DNA of 64,000 bases from Veillonellaceae bacterium SB90 (GTDB taxonomy: Bacteria > Bacillota > Negativicutes > Selenomonadales > Selenomonadaceae), in contig CABJCJ010000009.1 of NCBI GenBank assembly GCA_902364065.1, positions 1 to 64,000 on the forward strand, read 5' to 3'. Below, piece after piece: positions 58,022 to 64,000 of the stretch. Below the pieces are notes generated by a model, which did no database searches, was not told the DNA's origin, and saw only the letters and a list, made by a program, of their open reading frames with translations. The first letter of the stretch is position 1. Each line of letters opens with the position of its first letter. Both the position numbers and the translations under genes were made by a program.

Positions 58022-58855
58022 TCAGAAGAAGCGATATTTCGGCTTCTTGCTCTGCCAGGCCATGACTGCCTCGAGTACGGAGCCGCCGATGCAGCGGGCC
58101 TTGTCCGATATCGTATAGCATTCTTCCTGTCCCATCGTCGGATGGATATCCGCGATCTTCTGCCCGGCAGCCACTTTCACACCATCGTAGATGATGCCAC
58201 GCAGCACGCCGTCAATCGTCGCTTCGATCTCGATTGTCTTGCCCTCCTTCGTATGAAGATGCGCGATTGGCTCGCCCTTCTTGACCACGAGAGAAATCGT
58301 GCGCAGGACCTCGATGCGGCCATCAGCCGGCGAAAAGACCAGATGATCGAGATTCGGCGACGCATCGACCGTGCCATTCCCATGGTCAGGATCCTTTGAC
58401 GAGTAGCCTTCATAGATTAGGCGGCCGAGGTTGTGCCCGCGGCCCGTCTCTACGACCACATCGACATCGCGTCCGGCACAAAAGCCAGGCCCCAGAGCAA
58501 TCGTATGTGTCGCCATCCCCTTGTTTGTTCCCGTAGGCTGATGGTTCAGAATAGCATCGACCAGCACATCCGGGTGCAGCTCGGCCACGCACTTGGCCTC
58601 GGGGTCGGCCATCATGATGACTTCGCCTTTCTTGAGACGCTTCGCCGCTTCCGGCAGCGTCTTGGCGCGATAGCAGGTCACGCGCTCCACCTCGGCTTCA
58701 CCACGGTACATGGCATCGGAAAACGATACCTTGCGGCGCGTGGCCGTCGGCTTTTTCTGTTCGAGCACGAGTACGCGAAAACCGGCACAGTGCAGGCAAT
58801 GGATGATGCCGCTGGCAATCTCACCGCCTCCTCGCACGATGATCAGATGTTTCAT
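58022..58855 (-). CDS. yqeB: YqeB, selenium-dependent molybdenum hydroxylase system protein
   Basis: A 277-residue protein with a Rossmann-like start ('HLIIVRGGGEIASGIIHCLH') and conserved stretches 'DARNRRK'-like 'TRRKVSFSDAMYRGEAEVE', 'ALGPGFCAGRDVDVVVET' and a C-terminal lipoyl-like half ('DGVLRGIIYDGVKVAAGQKIADI'). The EF2563/YqeB family is tied to selenium-dependent molybdenum hydroxylase maturation. No xanthine dehydrogenase, selD or yqeC gene lies nearby, so the partner genes must be elsewhere or absent. Confidence 0.88.
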   Translation of the reverse strand: MKHLIIVRGGGEIASGIIHCLHCAGFRVLVLEQKKPTATRRKVSFSDAMYRGEAEVERVTCYRAKTLPEAAKRLKKGEVIMMADPEAKCVAELHPDVLVDAILNHQPTGTNKGMATHTIALGPGFCAGRDVDVVVETGRGHNLGRLIYEGYSSKDPDHGNGTVDASPNLDHLVFSPADGRIEVLRTISLVVKKGEPIAHLHTKEGKTIEIEATIDGVLRGIIYDGVKVAAGQKIADIHPTMGQEECYTISDKARCIGGSVLEAVMAWQSKKPKYRFF

Positions 58856-59020
58856 AGGACAGGCCCTTCTTTCCCTTTGGTATTACTTCCATTATACTAC
58901 AAAATACGACAGAATCTTATATTTTTCCTGAATCCATCGCCCTTGATCCGCAATTTGTGCAGAATCGATTCTGTCCATCCTGCGGCAAAGAAAATTCTTC
59001 TCAAATTTATATCAGAAGTA

Positions 59021-59049
59021 TTGCAATTATCTGATAGTAATGCTATAAT
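59021..59049 (+). promoter_or_regulatory. Promoter of the large RNA gene
   Basis: TTGCAA (59021-59026), 17-base spacer, TATAAT (59044-59049). The -10 box is a full match. Transcription should start near 59056. Confidence 0.85.
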
Positions 59050-59055
59050 ATAAGT

Positions 59056-59648
59056 GTAAAGAGGAGATGGACATGCAGACCACCGCAGAGTAGTCCTGGA
59101 GGTCGAAATGAGGTACGGTGCCTGTCCTGCCGAAAGAGGCTCTCTTCAAAACCTTACACGAAAGGATGTGGGTGGTTATTGAAGATTATGTATCGCAAGA
59201 CTTCTTTCCATCCTGACTAGCAAGCGCATTGTTGAAGTACAAGAATATCCGCAACGGCGGGGTATGCACGTAATGATGGCCAGGGGCCGCCAGTCGTGCT
59301 CGATGCCAGTGGAAGTTTGGAGCGCAACGTCAGCGCGATGGACTGAAGGAAAGCAACCCTGGGTAAGTAAACGAGTTTCATCTACGTTCCATCGAGAGTG
59401 GTAGTCGGTATCTCCTATCGTTATCGGTAACGTTCCGAAGATGAACCAGATGTGTACACGATTTTACAACAAGGTGATTTGACATCACAGTTGTTTCAGC
59501 TGAGCATGAGATATTGGTAGAATTTCTAATCGCGAAGAAATTTTACAGGTCGACAACAGAATATTGAAAAAGAGAAGGATCACAAATATCTATGGTAATC
59601 TACATATAAAGCGGCTCGTATTACAGAGAGAATACGAGCCGCTTTTTT
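59056..59648 (+). ncRNA. Large structured non-coding RNA, about 590 nt (possible ROOL RNA)
   Basis: No reading frame of note exists on either strand, yet the region has a strong promoter and terminator. Local helices readable by eye: AGGATG/CATCCT (59163-59168, 59209-59214) around GAAG/CTTC; ATATCC/GGGTAT (59245-59250, 59260-59265); GGCC-AGG-GGCC (59278-59288); GCGC/GCGC (59322-59336); CGTTA-TCGG-TAACG (59419-59432); ACAAC..GTGAT-TTGAC-ATCAC..GTTGT (59466-59494); AATTTCT/AGAAATT (59521-59542). Palindromes GTGTACAC, CAGCTG and GTCGAC could support kissing contacts. It lacks the conserved cores of RNase P RNA, tmRNA and group II introns. Size, host group and stand-alone promoter fit ROOL (rumen-originating, ornate, large) RNA; this assignment is inference. 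Start and end are set by promoter and terminator. Confidence 0.75.
59609..59648 (+). terminator. Terminator of the large RNA gene
   Basis: A perfect 14-base stem (AAGCGGCTCGTATT and complement, eight-base loop) followed by Ts. The reverse direction also gives a stem before the end of the radical SAM gene, so it can serve both strands. Confidence 0.92.
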
Positions 59649-59665
59649 ATTGCCATTTCCCCGCA

Positions 59666-60325
59666 TCAGGAATCTTCATAGGGACGCACGCGCAATGTCA
59701 GGCCACGCTGCTCACAGATTGCCTTGCATCTTGCAATCTCATCGGGACCCTCGACATGGTCGACAATGGTCAGAACGACATGCGGCACATACGGCTTGCA
59801 ATGCTCGGCAAATGTCAGCATCGCCTCATACGACTTCTCGCCAAACTTCGCCCGCGTGAGCTCGTAATAGCGCTGTGCATTGGAAGCGTTGAGGCTGATG
59901 GAAACCGTATCGAGGATTCCTTTGAAATCAGCGGCAAAGACGCGTCCGTTCTCAAGCTCACCAAGACCATTGGTGTTGAGGCGCGTCGGCAGATCAGGGT
60001 GCGTCTTCTTGACATAGTGCAAAAGAGTCAGCAGATCATCAAGCCGCATCGTCGGCTCACCGAAGCCGCAAAAGACAACTTCCTTGATGTACTCCCAGGG
60101 AACTTCATCCAAAGCCCGCTCCACTTCAGCCACGGTCGGTTCGCGTTTGAGCCAGAGCGTGGACTGCTCCGCCATATGCTTCATCGTGCGCAGGCAGAAG
60201 GTGCAGGCGCAATTGCAGCGGTTCGTGATATTGACATAGAGATTGCGCCTGCCCTCCGGCTGGACGCGCAGGGATTCCTCAAGCGGCAGGTATTTGCCGC
60301 CGGCATGCGTTGCATAAACAATCAT
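59666..60325 (-). CDS. TatD-associated type radical SAM protein
   Basis: A 219-residue radical SAM protein with CxxxCxxC in 'NITNRCNCACTFCLR', 'VVFCGFGEPTMRLDDL' as the GGE-like motif and 'TRLNTNGLGEL'. It resembles the family often linked or fused to the TatD nuclease. No TatD gene is adjacent here. The reaction is unknown. ATGs at 60331 and 60325 both follow AGGTGG; the second has better spacing. Confidence 0.82.
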   Translation of the reverse strand: MIVYATHAGGKYLPLEESLRVQPEGRRNLYVNITNRCNCACTFCLRTMKHMAEQSTLWLKREPTVAEVERALDEVPWEYIKEVVFCGFGEPTMRLDDLLTLLHYVKKTHPDLPTRLNTNGLGELENGRVFAADFKGILDTVSISLNASNAQRYYELTRAKFGEKSYEAMLTFAEHCKPYVPHVVLTIVDHVEGPDEIARCKAICEQRGLTLRVRPYEDS

Positions 60326-60371
60326 CTTCATTACCACCTATCTTCTTGTTGCTTTCTGCAGACAAAACGGC

Positions 60372-61196
60372 TCAATGCAGTTCTGTCAGGTATTCTTCAA
60401 ATGGCAGGCCGTAATTCCACGGCAGGTCGAGCTCTACGGCATAAGCAAGGCAGCGGCTGATGAAATCCGCAGCGCGCTGTACGGCCGGCTCGAGTGCTTC
60501 GCCGCGGATCAGGCTGGCAGCGACAATGGCCGCGAAGGCATCACCGCTGCCGGAGCGGTCGCCGCCGATCTTTTCCGCCCGGATGATGGCCGTCCTGCCA
60601 TCTTCATAGAGAAAATTCTTAATGGTATCCGCTTCGTGAAGTCCCGTGATGACGATCTGCCGCGGCCCGCGTGCAGCCAGAGACGAAGCCATCTGCTGGA
60701 GTTCTTCATCGCTCACTTCCCCATTCTCCGGATACGGGATATCGAGCAGCTGGCAGGCTTCCGTAAGATTCGGCGTCACGAGGTCAGCCACCTGCAGCAG
60801 GCTGCGCATCTTGTCGCACATCTCCTGCGTATACGAAGGATAAAGCCTGCCGTAATCGCCCATGACCGGATCGACCATGACGCGCGTGCCATCTTTCTTG
60901 AAGCGCCGGATGAAATCCAGCACGATGGCAATCTGTTCGGCAGAGCCCAGAAATCCCGTGCAGATGCCATCAAAATCCAGATGGTTGCGCTGCCAGCTCT
61001 CCATATACGGTTTCATGCGGGCCGTATAATCATCGAGATAATGATCCGGGAATCCCGTATGGACGGACAGGATAGCCGTCGGCAGCGGACACGCCTGAAT
61101 CTTCATGGCCGAGATGAGCGGCAGCTCCACGGTCACCGAGCAGCGGCCGAACCCCGTGATATCATTCACCAGCGCAATGCGCTTTTGACGTTTCAT
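60372..61196 (-). CDS. Pyridoxamine/pyridoxal kinase
   Basis: A 274-residue PfkB/ribokinase-fold kinase in the PdxK/PdxY group: 'VNDITGFGRCSVTVELPLIS', 'VMVDPVMGDYGRLYPSYTQEM' in part, 'DLVTPNLTEACQLL', and the anion-hole 'RSGSGDAFAAIVAA'. It phosphorylates vitamers of B6 in salvage. It is 27 bases after queF, so probably co-transcribed; there is no evident pathway link. GAAGGG lies eight bases before the ATG. Confidence 0.9.
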   Translation of the reverse strand: MKRQKRIALVNDITGFGRCSVTVELPLISAMKIQACPLPTAILSVHTGFPDHYLDDYTARMKPYMESWQRNHLDFDGICTGFLGSAEQIAIVLDFIRRFKKDGTRVMVDPVMGDYGRLYPSYTQEMCDKMRSLLQVADLVTPNLTEACQLLDIPYPENGEVSDEELQQMASSLAARGPRQIVITGLHEADTIKNFLYEDGRTAIIRAEKIGGDRSGSGDAFAAIVAASLIRGEALEPAVQRAADFISRCLAYAVELDLPWNYGLPFEEYLTELH

Positions 61197-61223
61197 TCCT
61201 TCATCCCTTCATCCCTTGCATTA

Positions 61224-61718
61224 TCAGCGGTTATCGACCTTGTCCATGGCGACGAGGTCATGTTCCATGAAACGGTGCTCGGCCAGCTTCTCATACTTCG
61301 TGCCCGGACGGCCGTAATTGGCGTAGGGATCGATGGAAATGCCGCCGCGCGGCAGGAACTTGCCCCAGACCTCGATATATTTCGGATCCATGAGCGCAAT
61401 GAGGTCCTTCATGATGACATTGACGACATCCTCATGGAAATCGCCATGGTTGCGGAAGCTCACGAGGTAAAGCTTCAGGGATTTGCTCTCAACCATCTTC
61501 TTTCCCGGGACATACGAGATGTAGATGGTCGCATAATCCGGCTGTCCCGTGATGGGGCAGAGTGCCGTGAACTCCGGGCAATTGAACTTGACCCAGTAAT
61601 CGTTATCCGGATGACGGTTCTCGAACGTCTCAAGGATTTCCGGGCAGTAATCGTAATGGTATTTGACATTTTTCTTGCCTAAAAGCGTGATGTCTTCCTG
61701 GGATTTATCGCGTGACAA
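61224..61718 (-). CDS. queF: preQ0 reductase QueF (preQ1 synthase)
   Basis: A 164-residue NADPH-dependent nitrile reductase that turns preQ0 into preQ1 for queuosine in tRNA. The nucleophile Cys is in '[16 protein letters not shown]', followed by the QueF motif '[15 protein letters not shown]' and 'HEDVVN'. Single-domain length marks the YkvM type. The start is TTG at 61718 with GGAGGG seven bases upstream. The short leader holds no preQ1 riboswitch that I can see, and queC, queD and queE are not here. Confidence 0.95.
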   Translation of the reverse strand: MSRDKSQEDITLLGKKNVKYHYDYCPEILETFENRHPDNDYWVKFNCPEFTALCPITGQPDYATIYISYVPGKKMVESKSLKLYLVSFRNHGDFHEDVVNVIMKDLIALMDPKYIEVWGKFLPRGGISIDPYANYGRPGTKYEKLAEHRFMEHDLVAMDKVDNR

Positions 61719-61766
61719 TGAAATTCCCTCCGTATCTTCACTATTCCTACACAGTATATTACTACT

Positions 61767-61795
61767 ATCATAGCGAATCCATCAAAAATAATCAA
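61767..61795 (-). promoter_or_regulatory. Promoter of queF and the kinase gene
   Basis: TTGATT (61790-61795), 17 bases, TATGAT (61767-61772) on the minus strand, about 50 bases ahead of queF. Confidence 0.7.
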
Positions 61796-61806
61796 GCAAT
61801 GCAAAA

Positions 61807-61843
61807 GGACTGCCCTGCAAAGCTATGCTCTGCAGGGCAGTCC
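61807..61843 (-). terminator. Terminator of frdAB
   Basis: A perfect 12-base stem GGACTGCCCTGC with its complement; TTTTGC follows on the minus strand. Confidence 0.9.
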
Positions 61844-61868
61844 CCAGATGTGACCAAGTCGTCAGAGA

Positions 61869-62621
61869 TTATTTGTCGAAGATGTTGCGCAGTGCCTGCT
61901 TGTTGACATCGCGGTTAAGCTGTGCGAGATACGTCGTCAGCTTGATGTTCTTCGGGCAAGCCTCGACACAGTTCTGGCTGTTGCCGCAACTCGTGATGCC
62001 GCCCTTCTCCATCAAGGCGTTCAGGCGCTTCGGAGCGTCGAACTTTCCGAGCGGATGGAGGTTGAAGAGATAAGCCTGTACCGTCGGAGCCGGTCCGATG
62101 AAGTCGGACTGCGGGCCAACGTTCGGGCAGGCTTCGAGGCAGCAGCCGCAGGTCATGCAGTGCGAAATCTCGTAAGCCGTCTGAGCCGTGTACGGATTCT
62201 GGATTGGAGCATCCTTGACTTCCCAGGTACCATCGACTTCGACCCAGCCATGGATGCGCTTGAGGCTCTCGAACATGACGGAGCGGTCGATGAGCAGGTC
62301 GCGGATAACCGGGAACGTGCGTGCCGGCTGCAGGTGAATCGGCTGCTTGAGCGTATCAACGAGCGTGCAGCAAGCCTGGCGTGCCTTGCCATTGATGACC
62401 ATCATGCAGGCGCCGCAGACCTTCTCGAGGCAGTTGCACTCCCAAGTTACCGGAGCGACTTTCTTGCCGTCGACGGTCACCGGGTTCTTCTGGATTTCCA
62501 TCAGGGCTGCAACGATGTTGAGGCCCGGACGATAGTCTACTTCGAACTCCTGGTTGTACGGCTTCTCTTTCGGGCCGTCCTGGCGCTCGACGATGATTCT
62601 GACTTTTTTCTGTTCTGCCAT
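61869..62621 (-). CDS. Fumarate reductase/succinate dehydrogenase iron-sulfur subunit
   Basis: A 250-residue electron-transfer subunit. [2Fe-2S] ligands in 'WECNCLEKVCGACMMVINGK' and a following Cys; [4Fe-4S] and [3Fe-4S] ligands in 'CMTCGCCLEACPNVG' and 'CGNSQNCVEACPKNIKL'. It connects the flavoprotein to the membrane cytochrome. In fermentative Negativicutes it most likely works as menaquinol:fumarate reductase on the route to succinate and propionate; direction cannot be told from sequence. It is 18 bases after the flavoprotein gene. Confidence 0.95.
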   Translation of the reverse strand: MAEQKKVRIIVERQDGPKEKPYNQEFEVDYRPGLNIVAALMEIQKNPVTVDGKKVAPVTWECNCLEKVCGACMMVINGKARQACCTLVDTLKQPIHLQPARTFPVIRDLLIDRSVMFESLKRIHGWVEVDGTWEVKDAPIQNPYTAQTAYEISHCMTCGCCLEACPNVGPQSDFIGPAPTVQAYLFNLHPLGKFDAPKRLNALMEKGGITSCGNSQNCVEACPKNIKLTTYLAQLNRDVNKQALRNIFDK

Positions 62622-62639
62622 TTCTATTTGTCCTCCCTC

Positions 62640-64000
62640 TTACTCTTTCTTAGCTACGGCATAGTTACGCAGACGCGGCTTGATAAGAGAGTGTTCGAAT
62701 TCACGGTAGGAAACAACCGGCTCTTCCTTCTCCTGGTCGAACGTGACGATGGTCGTACGCATGAACTCTTTATCGTTACGCTCGAAGAACACGAGGTCGT
62801 CGTTGCCGTCATCCGTCGTGCCACGGCCCGTCTCAGCATCGAAGTGGAACTTGCCGTACTTCTTCGTGAGGGCTTCCTTGAGCTGATCGTCCATCTTGTC
62901 GTAGTCGGACTTCAGGACGATCTTCGCATGAGCACCGCGGCTCTCGTCACGCTGCAGAGCGGACTGCGTGATGGCCATCGCATAGATGATCATGTTGCGC
63001 AGCTGACGAACGAACATGGCTTCCTGGTTTGCCCACGTGCCATGATCCGTGACGCCGATGTTGTCCCAGCGCTTGAGGATCTCCTTGAGTTCCTTGACGC
63101 ATTCCTTGAGGCCGTTGTTATCGCGCTCAATGGAAACGTATTTGTACATGATATCGCCGAGCTCGTGATGGAGCTTATGCGCATTTTCCGTACCATTCAT
63201 GTTGCGGATCTTGTCGAACTCTGCTACGCACTCCTGACGTGCTGCCTCGAGCTCTTCGTCCGTAAGAGCAGCGCCGAGCTTGCCGCTGCGTGCGAGGCGC
63301 AGGGATTCCGGACCAGAGATCGTGCCCGAATACGTTGCCGACAGCAGCGAGTTTGCACCGAGGCGGTTTGCGCCATGGTACTGGTAATCGCACTCGCCGG
63401 AAGCCAACAGGCCCGGGATGTTCGTGTGATGCTCGCGATCGACCCAGATACCGCCCATCGAGTAATGGATCGACGGGAAGATCTCCATCGGGACCTTGCG
63501 CGGATCCTGACCCATGAAGTCGCTGTACATCTCGAGGATGCCGCCGAGCTTGCGCTCGAGGTAGTCAGCCGGGATGTGCGAGAGGTCGAGGTAAACGCGG
63601 TTCGGGTTGTGCATGCCGAGGCCCATGTGGACAACGACCTTGTAGATGGCGCGCGATGCAACGTCACGCGGTACGAGGTTGCCGTATGCCGGATACATAT
63701 CCTCGAGGAAGTACCAGCGCTCTTTCTCGCCCGTCTGCGGGTTCTTGCGGTAAACCCAGACGCGGCCGCCTTCACCGCGGCAAGCCTCGGACATCAGGCG
63801 GTTCTTATCGGAACCCGGGATGGCCGTCGGATGGATCTGGAGGAACTCCGGATTGCCGAGCTCAGCACCCTGCTGGTAAACAGCGGAGACAGCGGAGCCG
63901 TTGCAGATCGTCGAAGCCGTGCAGCGGCCGTACACCTGGCCAGGGCCGCCCGTAGCGAGGATGACGACATCAGCCGGGAACGAAACGATCTCGTTGGAAT
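62640..64000 (-). CDS. Fumarate reductase/succinate dehydrogenase flavoprotein subunit (5' part outside window)
   Basis: The last about 453 residues of the FAD subunit are present; the frame is open to the window edge, so the N-terminus with the FAD-attachment His lies beyond. Visible motifs: 'DVVILATGGPGQVYGR', 'NPEFLQIHPTAIPG' (substrate-binding His), 'GGIWVDREHHTNIPGL' and 'GECDYQYHGANRLGANSLL' with the catalytic-region Arg. C-terminal 'EFEHSLIKPRLRNY' is typical. A cytochrome b subunit gene is expected upstream. Confidence 0.95.
   Translation of the reverse strand, partial: SNEIVSFPADVVILATGGPGQVYGRCTASTICNGSAVSAVYQQGAELGNPEFLQIHPTAIPGSDKNRLMSEACRGEGGRVWVYRKNPQTGEKERWYFLEDMYPAYGNLVPRDVASRAIYKVVVHMGLGMHNPNRVYLDLSHIPADYLERKLGGILEMYSDFMGQDPRKVPMEIFPSIHYSMGGIWVDREHHTNIPGLLASGECDYQYHGANRLGANSLLSATYSGTISGPESLRLARSGKLGAALTDEELEAARQECVAEFDKIRNMNGTENAHKLHHELGDIMYKYVSIERDNNGLKECVKELKEILKRWDNIGVTDHGTWANQEAMFVRQLRNMIIYAMAITQSALQRDESRGAHAKIVLKSDYDKMDDQLKEALTKKYGKFHFDAETGRGTTDDGNDDLVFFERNDKEFMRTTIVTFDQEKEEPVVSYREFEHSLIKPRLRNYAVAKKE

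Noticed and set aside
59056..59648. RNase P RNA, tmRNA or group II intron
   Set aside because: The conserved P4-type GAGGAAAGTC block, the tmRNA alanine acceptor ends with its resume codon frame, and an intron domain V with GTGYG 5' end are not present.
61719..61766. preQ1 riboswitch before queF
   Set aside because: The leader is about 40 bases and lacks the small pseudoknot pattern with its A-rich tail.

Overview
The window reads as a chromosomal segment of a diderm, GC-rich Firmicute of the class Negativicutes, most likely Selenomonadaceae (Mitsuokella or Selenomonas type). The reasons are Firmicute gene order (rpsT, lepA, hemW, hrcA-grpE-dnaK-dnaJ, prmA, rsmE, mtaB, rpsU, yqeY) and a CIRCE operator, together with a TolC-type outer-membrane channel and periplasmic adaptor, which need an outer membrane. 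The genus is inference. Nearly all genes are on the minus strand; no tRNA, rRNA, CRISPR array, insertion sequence or prophage was seen.

Layout. 1-4.4 kb: rpsU-yqeY, a HIT protein, mtaB-rsmE-prmA. 4.5-7.6 kb: an insertion in the conserved order, holding an alpha/beta hydrolase, a LysR regulator and a divergent core-type methionine synthase with a palindromic operator between them. 7.7-12.7 kb: the hrcA-grpE-dnaK-dnaJ heat-shock operon with promoter and CIRCE. 12.8-18.6 kb: glutaredoxin-like protein, DUF488, hemW, lepA, an unknown secreted protein, rpsT. 18.6-25 kb: hemolysin-III protein, a remnant of an isoaspartyl dipeptidase gene, an exported RelA/SpoT-like protein, MATE exporter, SEC-C protein, cell-wall amidase. 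25-27.6 kb: polar amino acid ABC importer. 27.6-32.2 kb: TolC-MacA-MacB export operon preceded by a cluster of inverted repeats. 32.4-38.3 kb: recQ, then ftsE-ftsX-envC-ctpA for division and wall cleavage. 38.3-42.3 kb: csaB, DUF5693 and DUF2993 envelope genes. 42.3-48.3 kb: prfB, secA, a ChbG-type deacetylase, hpf, a cold-shock gene. 48.4-51.1 kb: a second amino acid ABC importer and a zinc-ribbon protein. 51.4-54.9 kb: a four-gene P1B-type ATPase cassette. 54.9-58.9 kb: ilvBN, comF, yqeB. 59.0-59.65 kb: a non-coding RNA gene. 59.7-64 kb: radical SAM protein, pyridoxamine kinase, queF, fumarate reductase/succinate dehydrogenase frdB and partial frdA.

The most notable feature is at 59,021-59,648: a gene-free stretch of about 590 nt with a near-consensus promoter, many local hairpins and a strong terminator. 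It is a large structured RNA, possibly of the ROOL class. Other leads are the exported RelA/SpoT-like protein, the P1B ATPase cassette that lacks the usual CPx proline and has a Fur-box-like sequence over its promoter, the operator clusters before the TolC operon and the methionine synthase, and an early terminator hairpin in the second ABC importer leader. Where an upstream start codon exists but a better ribosome-binding site lies further in, starts were moved; several genes (prmA, grpE, rpsT, secA, ilvB, queF, one HMA_2 gene) appear to start with TTG.
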